Below are positions 25,547 through 35,060 of a stretch of DNA of 64,000 nucleotides, one piece after another (the first letter of the stretch is position 1; the number at the start of each line of letters is the position of its first letter). The stretch is from VXLM01 sp034421575 (GTDB lineage: Bacteria > Chloroflexota > Dehalococcoidia > Lucifugimonadales > VXLM01). The notes under the pieces are model-generated. The model made no database searches and was not told the DNA's origin. It was given only the letters and a program-made list of their open reading frames with translations. The stretch covers positions 8,871 through 72,870 of the forward strand of contig DAOUKG010000004.1 in assembly GCA_034421575.1 (NCBI GenBank), given 5' to 3'. Made by a program: the position numbers and the translations under genes.

Positions 25547-26599
25547 ATGATTACAACAACGGCCGCGGGGAGAACGTGGCACTTCGACCGTTCGCTGGGA
25601 CGCCCGACGAATGAACACAACGGCAAGGTGGGAGGGTTCCGCTACCCTACCGACCTGGCGATAGCGCCGGGGGAGATACTCTTCGTCCTGAACAAGGGAT
25701 ACCAGATCACGGAGCAGATGGACCACCGGGACAATGGGAGGATCGGCAAGACGACGCTGGACGAGCACCACCTTGGAGACTTCGCTCGGCAGGACTTCGT
25801 CTGGCCGGGCGGCATCGCTTTAGACAGTGGAGGATGGGTCTACGTGACGGACGAGTACCTCAACGTAGTCCGCCGGTATGACCCGGATGGAGTCCGACCG
25901 TATCCTGGCAGCGACCCGAGCGGTGAGTGGACCACCCAATGGGGCAAAGCCGGAAGCGGGCCGGGCCAGTTGGATGGGCCAACGTGCATCGCGTTCGACT
26001 CTGATGACGATTTGTACGTCGTCGAGAGCAGAAATCATCGTGTGCAGAAGTTCACGAAAGACGGGCAGTACCTTTCGGGATTCGGGGCACAGGGAACCGG
26101 CGAGGGCGAGTTCGACCGGCCCTGGGGCATCACCATCGACAAGGACGGCTACATCTATGTTGTCGACTGGGGGAACAGCAGGGTGCAGAAGTTCTCATCG
26201 GATGGCGAATACATCATGTCCTTCGGTACGGAGTTTGGCGGGGAGTTGAATCATCCTGCGAACGTGGCCGTTGACAGCGAGGGCGACGTGTACGTGACGG
26301 ACTTCGGCAACAGGCGGGTGCAGGTGTACGAGCCGAACGGCGACATCCTGACGTCGTTCTACGGCGACGCGACGACGCTGTCGAAGGCGGGCGAGTACAT
26401 CATTCGTCGCGACCCCGGCACGATCAAGGCCTACCGGCAGGTCAAGGACTACACGCCGATGGGACGGTTCCAGCGTCCGACGGGCATCGAGGTCGATGAG
26501 CAGGACCGGATCATCGTGGCGGACGCCTGCGGGCGGCTGCAGGTCTACGCGAAGGACCACGCGTTCGTGGCGCCGGAGGTCAAGCTGGAGCTTGAGTAG
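25547..26599 (+). CDS. NHL-repeat beta-propeller protein, second of a tandem pair
   Basis: The 350-residue paralog keeps the same six-bladed NHL pattern and the same ends. The first 29 residues and the last third (from VAVDSEGDVYVTDFGNRRV onwards) are nearly identical to the first copy, whereas the middle blades differ more. This suggests a duplication with partial gene conversion. Spacing of one base to the preceding stop indicates a single transcript and shared role. Confidence 0.85.
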   Translation: MITTTAAGRTWHFDRSLGRPTNEHNGKVGGFRYPTDLAIAPGEILFVLNKGYQITEQMDHRDNGRIGKTTLDEHHLGDFARQDFVWPGGIALDSGGWVYVTDEYLNVVRRYDPDGVRPYPGSDPSGEWTTQWGKAGSGPGQLDGPTCIAFDSDDDLYVVESRNHRVQKFTKDGQYLSGFGAQGTGEGEFDRPWGITIDKDGYIYVVDWGNSRVQKFSSDGEYIMSFGTEFGGELNHPANVAVDSEGDVYVTDFGNRRVQVYEPNGDILTSFYGDATTLSKAGEYIIRRDPGTIKAYRQVKDYTPMGRFQRPTGIEVDEQDRIIVADACGRLQVYAKDHAFVAPEVKLELE

Positions 26600-26687
26600 G
26601 GCCGCTTCGTCAGGTTCGCGCGATGCTCTGGCTGGATGTGCTTAGTGGATTCCCACTTTCGCGGGAATGACGGGATGGGGATACAGG

Positions 26688-27389
26688 TCACTGCCGAAAC
26701 AGGTTGAGGAACCTGTCCTGGTAGAACTCGAAGAGTCCCCAGCGGTCGATTTCCTGCTTGAGGAGGTCGATGCCGCCGCGGTTGCCACGTTCCACCTCTC
26801 GGAATAGGCGGTCGATCTGCTGGATGGCCGCCGAGGGCGCGCCGCCGAAGTTTTCCTCGGGACTCAGCAGACCGCGCGCGTTTAGCTCCTGCACGTTGCC
26901 GGCAACCGATGACGCAGTGAACTCGTAGATGAACTTCAGGAGAGCCACGTCCCACAGCTCGTCGACTCCGACCATGACGACCGACAACTCTTCCTTCCGG
27001 TCGTTCAGGTCCTTGCTGATGCGATGGGCGATATCGGTCGGCACTCCGCCGACAACCTCGGAGTTCTCGGGTTTGTTCCTGTAGGTGTACATGATGCCGG
27101 GGCTGTTGGGCCCGGCGCTTCGCATGATCTCGTGAAAGAACTCGTACGCTTCCGAGCTGAATCCTTCCAGGTTTGACATGTAGGAAGGAGTGACAATGGC
27201 GGGGCGCTCGGCCACGACTTTTCCGGTCCGGACGACGCCCTCGTAGGTCTCGGGGACCTCTTCCTGGAACGCGGGCTCGGTAACGACGTAGTACTTGATG
27301 TTGGTCGCGCCGAAGGTAGCCAGGTGCTGCTTCGGGAACCTGACTACGAAGGTCTGCTCGATGGCTTTCAGCCATCTACGTTCGTTCAT
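26688..27389 (-). CDS. Conserved protein of unknown function
   Basis: A 233-residue soluble protein beginning MNERRWLKAIEQTFVVRFPKQHLATFG. It has a beta-rich front (TNIKYYVVTEPAF, VRTGKVVAERPAIVTPSYM) and helical middle and end, with no recognised catalytic motif, membrane segment or signal. I do not recognise the family. Codon use matches its neighbours. It sits alone between the NHL pair and accDA on the opposite strand. The ATG has only weak ribosome-binding context; a TTG codon directly before it is unlikely to be used. Confidence 0.6.
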   Translation of the reverse strand: MNERRWLKAIEQTFVVRFPKQHLATFGATNIKYYVVTEPAFQEEVPETYEGVVRTGKVVAERPAIVTPSYMSNLEGFSSEAYEFFHEIMRSAGPNSPGIMYTYRNKPENSEVVGGVPTDIAHRISKDLNDRKEELSVVMVGVDELWDVALLKFIYEFTASSVAGNVQELNARGLLSPEENFGGAPSAAIQQIDRLFREVERGNRGGIDLLKQEIDRWGLFEFYQDRFLNLFRQ

Positions 27390-27548
27390 CAATTGATCTG
27401 CTTCCTCACTTTACGCTAGGCGCGAAGTCCGTCAGTCAGCGATTTCGCTCAGGAAAGCCGGTCTTGAAGACTACTCCATGCCGATTGACGATTGGTCGAG
27501 AGGTAAACGGGACCTTTCGCCGGGTAGGACAACGACGGAGTCCGCACG

Positions 27549-29411
27549 TCAGGCCTTGCCGTTGTTGCCGTTGGAATTCGAGAAGCCGTCGGCGATGGGC
27601 TCTTCGTGCTCGGGCTCGGGGCTGCGGCGCATTCTTCGAACGCGGGTGGAGACGATTCCCCGAAGCGAGTTAACCTCACGGGTGATGGCCGTGCGGAAAT
27701 GGGAGCTGTACTCGCCCATGTTCCGGAACTTCTTATATCGGGAGCGGAGAAGCCGTTTTCTTGATCCGGCCTGGAGGACCGACAGTTCCTGCAGCAGGAC
27801 GCGACGAAGGTGACGCGCGGCTTCCATGGGGTTGGTATGCGCGCCTCCCGACGGTTCCTGAACTATCAGGTCGACGATGCCGAGCTCGAAGCAGTCGTGG
27901 GCGGTGAGTCTGAGGGACTCAGCAGCCTCATCGGCGCGCGCGGCATCCTGGTAGATGAGCGCTGCGGCGTCTTCCGGAGAGATGACGGAGTAGATTGCGT
28001 TTTCGAGCATGAGCACCCGGTCGACAACGGCGAGAGGAAGGGCCCCCTCGCTTCCGCCCTCGCCGATGACCACGGCGATGGAGGGCACTTGTACGCGCGC
28101 GACTTCTGCCATGGCGGTTGCGATGGCGCCGCCAAGTCCTCGCTGCTCGGCGTCGGCGCTGATGTGTGGGCCGGGAGTGTCTATGAGGGTGATTATGGGG
28201 AGGTCGAATTTTGCGGCAAGTCCGACCGCTCTCCGGGTCTCGCGGAAGCCCTCCGGAGTAATCCGCCCGCCCTGCGCCGTAGTATCGGACCGACCACGTT
28301 CCTGGCCGATGACGACGACCGTCTGTCCCCCGATCTGGCCGAGTCCCCATACGAGCGACTCGTCATCGCCGAATACCCTGTCGCCATGAAGCTCGACGAA
28401 GTTGGTGACCATGTGGCTCATGTAGTCGAGACTCGTGGGACGTTCAGAGTGGCGGGCGAGATTCACGGCTTCCCATGCGGTGAGCGACTCGGACCGTGGA
28501 GGCAGAACGTACCCGTCCTGATTGTCGCGCCGAGACAGGTGGTACCTGGACATGAGCATGTCGAGGAGCGCCGAGACGGTGTCCTTGGACTGGGTGCGAT
28601 CGACGACGGCGTCGATCATGCCGTGACGAAGCCGCGACTCCGCAGTGTGAGAGTCGTTGGAGCCGGTCTCTTCGGTGGAGTTCTTGATGGCCCGCATGGA
28701 CGCGAGGCCGACAATTGCGCCGGGTTCGGCCACGATTATGTCGGCGAGGTTTGCGAAGCTGGCGTAGGCGTGTCCCGTGGAGGGGTTCGCCAGGATGGAG
28801 ATGAAGGGGAGGCCCGCGTCGGCAAGGCGGTTGGCCGCCATGGCGGTCTTCGCCATCTGCATGAGGGAGAGCACTCCCTCCTGGATGCGAACGCCGCCGC
28901 TCGTGACGACGGCGACGACGGGCTGCTTGCGGCGTGTGGCGTACTCGAATGCGAGGGCAACCTTTTCGCCGACGACGCATCCCATGGTCCCGCCCATGAA
29001 TCCGAAGTCGAGGACGACGAGGACCGCCTTGGTGCCGCCGATGGAGCATGTGCCCGTGACGGCGGCCTCCGTCAGACCGGTGCGGCGCTGGTCGTGAAAG
29101 ACGCTCTGCCTGTACGACGTCCTGGACGAGAACGAGAGTGGATCAAGCGATGTGACGGTGCGGTTGATTTCCTTGAACGATCCGGGGTCGGCCAGCGTGT
29201 CGATGCGTTCCCTGGCGGTCAGCGTGTAGTGGAACCGGCACCTCGGGCAGACGTTGTGCCTCTGGTACAGCTCGGAATCGACGAGGTACTCGTCACAGAC
29301 GAGGCATGTTTCGCGCGCGGCGGTCTCCACGTCGGGATCGGTCCGACTCATGACGGAACTGAGCATATCGGCGATGTTTCGTACCATCTGTGGCCTCTCG
29401 GACCGAGTCAC
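27549..29411 (-). CDS. accDA: Fused acetyl-CoA carboxylase carboxyltransferase (AccD-AccA)
   Basis: One 620-residue chain joins both carboxyltransferase subunits, which are separate in E. coli. Residues about 38-60 form the AccD zinc ribbon (CLVC ... CPRC). The AccD crotonase fold follows (VVVLDFGFMGGTMGCVVGEKV, VTSGGVRIQEG, FISILANPSTGHAYASFANLADIIVAEPGAIVGLAS). From about residue 310 the AccA half begins (LTAWEAVNLARH.ERPTSLDYM), with FGDDESLVWGLGQIGGQTVVVIGQERG, IITLIDTPGPHISADAEQRGLGGAIA and VIGEGGSEGALPLAVVDRVLMLENAIYSVISPEDAA. It transfers CO2 from carboxybiotin to acetyl-CoA, making malonyl-CoA. The start is GTG 29411 or ATG 29387. Confidence 0.93.
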   Translation of the reverse strand: MTRSERPQMVRNIADMLSSVMSRTDPDVETAARETCLVCDEYLVDSELYQRHNVCPRCRFHYTLTARERIDTLADPGSFKEINRTVTSLDPLSFSSRTSYRQSVFHDQRRTGLTEAAVTGTCSIGGTKAVLVVLDFGFMGGTMGCVVGEKVALAFEYATRRKQPVVAVVTSGGVRIQEGVLSLMQMAKTAMAANRLADAGLPFISILANPSTGHAYASFANLADIIVAEPGAIVGLASMRAIKNSTEETGSNDSHTAESRLRHGMIDAVVDRTQSKDTVSALLDMLMSRYHLSRRDNQDGYVLPPRSESLTAWEAVNLARHSERPTSLDYMSHMVTNFVELHGDRVFGDDESLVWGLGQIGGQTVVVIGQERGRSDTTAQGGRITPEGFRETRRAVGLAAKFDLPIITLIDTPGPHISADAEQRGLGGAIATAMAEVARVQVPSIAVVIGEGGSEGALPLAVVDRVLMLENAIYSVISPEDAAALIYQDAARADEAAESLRLTAHDCFELGIVDLIVQEPSGGAHTNPMEAARHLRRVLLQELSVLQAGSRKRLLRSRYKKFRNMGEYSSHFRTAITREVNSLRGIVSTRVRRMRRSPEPEHEEPIADGFSNSNGNNGKA

Positions 29412-29485
29412 CCGGCTCTTAGTGTTCCGGGAATCGGCGCCGATTCGCCTGCGCGGTCTGCGCAGGGATATGACAGAGACCCGGG

Positions 29486-32101
29486 CTACACGTGTCCTAT
29501 TATAACATCGCGCGACTTCGAGCCGTCGCTTGGGCCGACAATGCCTTCTTCCTCGAGCTGGTCCATGAGACGAGCGGCTCGCGGGTACCCGATCCTCAGG
29601 CGTCGCTGGAGGAGCGACGTGGATATCTTCTTCTGCCGGGTGGCAAGCTCGATGGCCTTGTCCATCATGTCGTCCCTGCCCTCGATATCGTCACCATCGT
29701 CATCATCCATGCTCTCGGACTCGGCTCCACCGACGGGCTCGAGGCTGAGATCCGCCATGGGGCCGCGGGGCGTGGTCTGCCAGAAGCTGACGAGGTCTTC
29801 TATCTCCTGGTCGGAGATGAACACTCCCTGCACGCGCTCCGGCCTGGACATATCGACGCTCTGGTAGAGCATGTCGCCCTTGCCGAGGAGCTTCTCCGCG
29901 CCGGCGGTGTCGAGGATGGTGCGCGAGTCGATCTGCGATGTGAGGGCGAAGCTCACGCGGCTCGGGAAGTTGGCCTTGATGAGTCCGGTGAGCACGTCGA
30001 CGGAAGGGCGCTGGGTCGCCACGATGAGGTGGATCCCCGTCGCGCGCCCAAGCTGGGCCAGGCGACACAGGGCCTGCTCGACATCGACGGAGGCTGTCAT
30101 CATGAGGTCGGCGAGCTCATCGACGGCGACGACGAGGTACGGCATCTTCTCGGACGATTTCTTGTTGAAGCTGTCGATGTTGCGGACGCCGGTCTCCTCC
30201 ATGCGCCGGTAGCGGTCCATCATCTCGCGGATAAGGCCCCGCAGGAGACTGACGACCTGGTCGGTCTCGACGACGACCGGCGTGAGGAGGTGCGGGATGC
30301 CGTTGTACGGGGTGAGCTCCACGCGCTTCGGGTCGATGAGAAGGAGGCGGAGTTCGGACGGGTCCTTTTCGATGAGGAGGCAGGAGATGATGGTGTTGAT
30401 GAACACGCTCTTGCCGCTGCCGGTGGAACCTGCCACCAGGAGATGGGGCATCTTGGCGAGCTCGATGGTGACTGTCTCACCGCTGCCGCCCTTGCCGATC
30501 GCGACGGGCAGCTTGGCCTTCTTGCGAAGCTGATCGAACTCCTTATCCTGCATGACGTTGCGAAGCGTCACGAGGGCGGGATTGGGATTCGGCACCTCGA
30601 CACCGACGAGGGACTTGCCCATGACCGGCGTCTCGATGCGGATGCTGGGAGTCCGCAGGGCGAGGGAGAGGTCCTTTTCACGAGCGGTAATGGCGTCGAC
30701 TTTGACTCTCGTCTTGGTCTCGACGCGGGTCTTCATCTGCCTGCCCTTTTCGTCCAGCTTGGGCCTGCCGTCGGAGTCGGTGACGTTGACCTGCTTCTGC
30801 CTGCGGATCCATCCGGGGACGAGGCCGTACATGGTTACGGTCGGGCCTGGCTGGGCGTCCTCGACCTCAACCTCGACGCCGTAGTGTCCGAGTGTCTCGC
30901 GGATGGTACGGGCGGTGTCCTCCATCTCTTCCTTCGTGATTCCGCCTTCGTTGGCGTCGACGAACATGGAGAGGGCCGGCTTGGCCCATGAGGACGCGCC
31001 CATGACGGCCTGTACCACGGACATCATCCGTCCGCGGTCGCCGTTCGTGTCTTCGCCAGCGGCAGGCGCCGGCGCAGCGCCGTTTCCGGGGACGGGCGCC
31101 TGGCTGTCCCACAGCTTGTTGAATTTGCCGCCGGACATCTCGTCGGATGCGGGATCGTGCCAGTCAGCCGTACCGGCGGAGGAGATGGTGGGTTCCGGCT
31201 CCTCGACCACTTCCTGGATGCGGTCAGCGTTGGCGGTTGCATGCTCTTGTGCAGAGTCCTTCGAGCGGTCGCGAATTCGGGAGCCGCTGAGTCGTTCGGA
31301 CAGTCCGTTGAGCACCGACCCCAGTGAACGGACCTCCGGATCTTCGGTCACAATTTCCTGTGGTTCCGGCTGTTCCGGGCGTGGTTCCCAGGAAAAGCCT
31401 GAGGAAGTCCTTTCCCTGAACTCCTCCTTCTCCATCGTCCGGCGAAGGCTCTCGCTCCAGCGGCCTGACGCCTGGGAATCGGCGGCGGACTGAACGGCCT
31501 GCTCATCGGAGGGCTTGGCGCTCTTGGACTTCGAGCCGATGGCGCGACCGATACTCGTAATCACGAGGTATATGCCGACCAAGCCCGTGCCCGCGATGGA
31601 AAGTGCGCCCAAGGCGACACGGGGCGATACGATGGCGACGGCTACCGCGAAGACCGCGGCGACTCTTAGAACGCCCAACCAGACGACCTCACCGGCTATG
31701 GCATAGCCGACGGCGCCGCCGAGGGTAACGTCTCCTTCGAGGGTGAAGCCGGCGAGAGGACCCTGGAATGGGGCGAAGAACGAGAGGAAGCCGAGGAGGG
31801 CAGCCAGGAAGACCGGAGAGGCGAGCCACAGGCGGTAGTGGCGGAACAGCGACGTATGTACGAAGAGTGCCAGCATGAATACGGCGATCCAGAGGGCTAC
31901 CGCAACGACGCCAAGGCCGAGTTGCGATATGACGCTTTCTTCGATGGAGCCAACCGTCAGCGAAAGAGAGTCGCGGTACCAGTAGACGGTGCCCGCCCCT
32001 GCCGCGAACAGGATGAGGAGGGTGATCTTTGCGTACCACGACGACATGATCGCGCGGAGTAGGATTGAGGTCATGTTCGCGTTGCTAGCTTCTCTTGCCA
32101 T
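29486..32101 (-). CDS. ftsK: DNA translocase FtsK/SpoIIIE
   Basis: The 871-residue protein has an N-terminal membrane part with four or five hydrophobic segments (residues 20-190), an acidic/proline-rich linker (about 200-380) and a motor. The motor has VAGSTGSGKSVFINT (Walker A, about residue 555), LLLIDPKRVELTPYNGIPHLL, YLVVAVDELADLMM (Walker B) and ATGIHLIVATQRPSVDVLTGLIKANFPSRVSFALTSQIDSRTILD. The C-terminal winged helix (QKKISTSLLQRRLRIGYPRAARLMDQLEEEGIVGP) is the gamma domain that reads KOPS/SRS-type sequences. It pumps chromosomal DNA through the septum. ATG 32101 and ATG 32074 are both plausible starts. Confidence 0.95.
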   Translation of the reverse strand: MAREASNANMTSILLRAIMSSWYAKITLLILFAAGAGTVYWYRDSLSLTVGSIEESVISQLGLGVVAVALWIAVFMLALFVHTSLFRHYRLWLASPVFLAALLGFLSFFAPFQGPLAGFTLEGDVTLGGAVGYAIAGEVVWLGVLRVAAVFAVAVAIVSPRVALGALSIAGTGLVGIYLVITSIGRAIGSKSKSAKPSDEQAVQSAADSQASGRWSESLRRTMEKEEFRERTSSGFSWEPRPEQPEPQEIVTEDPEVRSLGSVLNGLSERLSGSRIRDRSKDSAQEHATANADRIQEVVEEPEPTISSAGTADWHDPASDEMSGGKFNKLWDSQAPVPGNGAAPAPAAGEDTNGDRGRMMSVVQAVMGASSWAKPALSMFVDANEGGITKEEMEDTARTIRETLGHYGVEVEVEDAQPGPTVTMYGLVPGWIRRQKQVNVTDSDGRPKLDEKGRQMKTRVETKTRVKVDAITAREKDLSLALRTPSIRIETPVMGKSLVGVEVPNPNPALVTLRNVMQDKEFDQLRKKAKLPVAIGKGGSGETVTIELAKMPHLLVAGSTGSGKSVFINTIISCLLIEKDPSELRLLLIDPKRVELTPYNGIPHLLTPVVVETDQVVSLLRGLIREMMDRYRRMEETGVRNIDSFNKKSSEKMPYLVVAVDELADLMMTASVDVEQALCRLAQLGRATGIHLIVATQRPSVDVLTGLIKANFPSRVSFALTSQIDSRTILDTAGAEKLLGKGDMLYQSVDMSRPERVQGVFISDQEIEDLVSFWQTTPRGPMADLSLEPVGGAESESMDDDDGDDIEGRDDMMDKAIELATRQKKISTSLLQRRLRIGYPRAARLMDQLEEEGIVGPSDGSKSRDVIIGHV

Positions 32102-32371
32102 CGCCTCACCACCGGGGAAGAATTCGCAGCGACGGACGCCGACTGCGTTTAGGGTTCGAGTTGGCTATCCGACTTAATTTTAGACTATTTCCAATATTTT
32201 TCTAGTCCTATGGCGAGTGTTTAGAGAGCGATTGGGCGTGCTTGGCTCTTCTTGGGAGAGAGAGGGAGAGCGAGTTATGGGGTAAAAGGGCCTTCGACAG
32301 GCTCAGGGTGAACGGGAGTTGGCCCTACTGGCAGCGGCTCAGGGTAAACGTGGTGTTCCTATGGACACCCT

Positions 32372-33286
32372 CTACGGATATACGCCCCAGTAGCCTCTGT
32401 TCCTCTCTGTGGGAAGGAAGTAGTACAGGCTCTGGACCTTGCCCGCGTCATTTACAAACCACGTATAGCTGCCCCGTTCCGCATCAGGGGAAGGTGTTTC
32501 GTCCGAGTCCGTGCTTCCTACGCCATCGCATTGATGATCGTGGTCGGCGGAAGCCGATTTCGGAGTGTCCTCTATGAAGCCGCCCCAGACCAATTCGCAG
32601 AAGTCGATGATGTAGTCGCGACTGTTGAACACTATGCAGCCACCGGTAGTTGCGGGGTTACACTCTTCACCATTCGGCGTGACCACCGCTGCCACCCAGT
32701 GGTCGGCGAGTTCACCAGAAGTGTCCCTATCCGAATCGCTGTCGGATGGACAGTACAGGTATCTCCAGTCTCCCGTTGGGTCGTTTCGTACCTTATCGAA
32801 GTTGGAACCCCTACCTTCTTTCCAAATCGGCATTCCCCCACTGGTCCCAAGTACGGGATGTGGTGGCGGAGGATCCTGTAAGTACCGATCTTCATATTCG
32901 AACGTGATCCGGGGGTCGTCACCGGTACCTACGCACTTCTCCAATTGTCGGCGGGCGAAGGTCTCGATGAACCCCCTATCATCCGGCATAGGATCCTGAT
33001 AGCGCTTGCCCATTATCGGATACTGTCGGTCATTGTTAAAACGTACATTGCTTGGGCTGAAGTAGTAGGCGTCGACGGCAAGCTGAATCACTCTTTGATC
33101 GGCGTCGTATGCCTGCTCCTTGGAGTTTTCGAGGAAGCCTCGAATCGTGGGCACGGCTATAGCAATGAGAATGCCGAGGATGGCGATCACGACGATAAGC
33201 TCGATGAGCGTGAATCCGTCGTTCGGCTCTTCGATCCGGCTTCGGATGCGGCGGGCGGCATTGTGTATTCGGTGAATCACGCGCAT
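32372..33286 (-). CDS. Prepilin-type protein (type IV pilin/pseudopilin-like)
   Basis: After a basic leader of about 24 residues comes NDG-FTLIELIVVIAILGILIAIAVPTI, the prepilin peptidase site (G/F, with Glu at +5) and hydrophobic alpha1 helix. The following 230 residues form a soluble domain with aromatic and Cys-containing segments (CVGTGDDPR, YLYCPSDSDSD, EECNPATTGGCIVF, IDFCELVWGGF). Its ATG lies two bases after the RNase J stop, so it is probably co-transcribed, though no pilus or secretion genes are nearby. It may be a pseudopilin whose partners are elsewhere. Confidence 0.8.
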   Translation of the reverse strand: MRVIHRIHNAARRIRSRIEEPNDGFTLIELIVVIAILGILIAIAVPTIRGFLENSKEQAYDADQRVIQLAVDAYYFSPSNVRFNNDRQYPIMGKRYQDPMPDDRGFIETFARRQLEKCVGTGDDPRITFEYEDRYLQDPPPPHPVLGTSGGMPIWKEGRGSNFDKVRNDPTGDWRYLYCPSDSDSDRDTSGELADHWVAAVVTPNGEECNPATTGGCIVFNSRDYIIDFCELVWGGFIEDTPKSASADHDHQCDGVGSTDSDETPSPDAERGSYTWFVNDAGKVQSLYYFLPTERNRGYWGVYP

Positions 33287-33288
33287 TG

Positions 33289-34947
33289 TCAGACTAGCTC
33301 CGTTTGGACGAGTATGGTCGGACGCATCCGAGTCTCATCGTAGAGGTATTTTGAGACGGCCCGCTTGATCTTCGTCTCGATCTTGCCGTTGCGTCGCTCG
33401 TTTCCTTCAAGCTCTTCAAGGGCGTCGAGGGCGACCTCAGAGGCCTGCTCGAGTAAACCGTCGGCCCCATTCACTTCCAGGAAGCCGGAAGACTTTACGA
33501 GTGGATGGTTGAGGAAGTCGCCGGTCTCCCTGTCGATCATGAGGGTGAAGGCGACGACGCCATCGCTGGCAAGCCTGCGGCGCTCATCGAGAACCTTGCT
33601 GGTATCGTCCCATGTCGTGCGGCCATCGATATACACGTGGCCGGCGGGAACGTCGCCCACGACCTCGCCGTAGTCGTCCCAGAGGGCGAGGACCTCGCCG
33701 TCTTCGAGCACGAACGTGTTTTCGGCGGGAATCCCCATCGAGACCGCGAGATCGGCGTGCGCGACGAGGTGGCGATACTCGCCATGAACGGGAACGAAGA
33801 ACTTCGGCTTGACGAGGCTGAGCATCATCTTCAGCTCTTCGCGGCTTGCGTGTCCATGAACATGGACCGTGGCAATTCGGCTGTAGAGGACCTTTGCGCC
33901 CTGGCGCAGGAGGTTGTCGAGGGTGCGAGCAACGAGGGTCTCATTGCCGGGTATGGGAGATGCGGAGACGATGACGGTGTCGCCTTCCTCGATTTCGACG
34001 TCCTGGTGCTCGCCGTTGGCGATGCGCACCAAGGCGGAAGTTGGCTCACCCTGGGCTCCGGTGGCGATGATGACGACCTCGTCATGGGGAAGCTTGCGGG
34101 CCTCGTTCATGGAGATAATGGCGCCTTCCGGCACCTGGAGGTAGCCGAGGTTCCTGGCCATCTTCACGTTGTTGACCATGCTGCGTCCGACGACGGTTAC
34201 CTTGCGGTCGTACCTGACGGCGGCGTCGACGACCTGCTGGACGCGCGAGATGAGGGACGCGAACGTGGCGACCATGACCCTGCCCTGGGCCTGCGAGATC
34301 TCGCGGTCGAGCGACTCGCCGACCAGCATCTCAGACGGGGTGTAGCCTTCGACCTCAGCGTAGGTTGAGTCGGAGCAGAGGAGAAGGACTCCTTCGTCCG
34401 CCATTCTGGCAAGCACGGAAAAGTCGGTCGGCTTGCCGTCGGTGGGCGTGTGATCGACCTTGAAGTCTCCGGTGTGGATTACGAGACCGAGTGGAGTCCT
34501 GATGGTGATGCCCATGGCGTCCGGTATGGAATGGCAGACCCGGAAGAACTCGATGCCGAGCTTGCCAATGGTGAACGGCTCGTCGGGCTGGACGACGTTG
34601 AGTCGCGCGTCGGCGAGGCGACCGTGCTCCTTGAGTTTGACGGTGATGAGTCCATGCGTCAGCCTCGACGAATAGACGGGTACGTCGAGATGTTCGAGGA
34701 CGTAGGGAAGGGCTCCGATGTGGTCTTCGTGACCATGGGTAATCAGGATGGCCTTGAGCTTGTCGCTGTTCTCTATGAGGTACGAAACGTCGGGAATTAC
34801 GAAATCGACACCCGGCATGTTCTCCTCGGGGAACAGGACGCCCGAGTCGATGACAACGGCCTCATCCCCGTACTCAATGACCATCATGTTCTTGCCGATC
34901 TCGCCGAGGCCGCCCAGCGGGATCACTCGCAACGGGGTGTCGTTCAT
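33289..34947 (-). CDS. rnj: Ribonuclease J
   Basis: RNase J is a metallo-beta-lactamase/beta-CASP ribonuclease (5' exo and endo) for mRNA and rRNA processing. In the 552-residue protein the metal site THGHEDHIG is at residues 70-78, with preceding VVIDSGVLFPEENMPGVDFVIPD. VCHSIPDAMGITIRTPLGLVIHTGDFKVDHTP and VLLLCSDSTYAEVEG follow, and the beta-CASP motif region gives TGAQGEPTSALVRIANGEH and VHVHGHASREELKMML. The C-terminal 100 residues form the usual dimerisation domain. The pilin-like gene follows two bases later. Confidence 0.95.
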   Translation of the reverse strand: MNDTPLRVIPLGGLGEIGKNMMVIEYGDEAVVIDSGVLFPEENMPGVDFVIPDVSYLIENSDKLKAILITHGHEDHIGALPYVLEHLDVPVYSSRLTHGLITVKLKEHGRLADARLNVVQPDEPFTIGKLGIEFFRVCHSIPDAMGITIRTPLGLVIHTGDFKVDHTPTDGKPTDFSVLARMADEGVLLLCSDSTYAEVEGYTPSEMLVGESLDREISQAQGRVMVATFASLISRVQQVVDAAVRYDRKVTVVGRSMVNNVKMARNLGYLQVPEGAIISMNEARKLPHDEVVIIATGAQGEPTSALVRIANGEHQDVEIEEGDTVIVSASPIPGNETLVARTLDNLLRQGAKVLYSRIATVHVHGHASREELKMMLSLVKPKFFVPVHGEYRHLVAHADLAVSMGIPAENTFVLEDGEVLALWDDYGEVVGDVPAGHVYIDGRTTWDDTSKVLDERRRLASDGVVAFTLMIDRETGDFLNHPLVKSSGFLEVNGADGLLEQASEVALDALEELEGNERRNGKIETKIKRAVSKYLYDETRMRPTILVQTELV

Positions 34948-35060
34948 TTAGGGGATGTCTCTTCCGGTGGAAATAGGGCGCACAACGTCCATTCTACTAG
35001 AACGACCGTGCAGGGGTAAGGGTTTCTACGATATGGGGAACGGGGGTCCGCGTGAGGGGG

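Noticed and set aside
27810..29867. 685-codon plus-strand frame opposite accDA
   Set aside because: It is the antisense of the AccDA and ftsK genes; no recognisable domain and no start signals.
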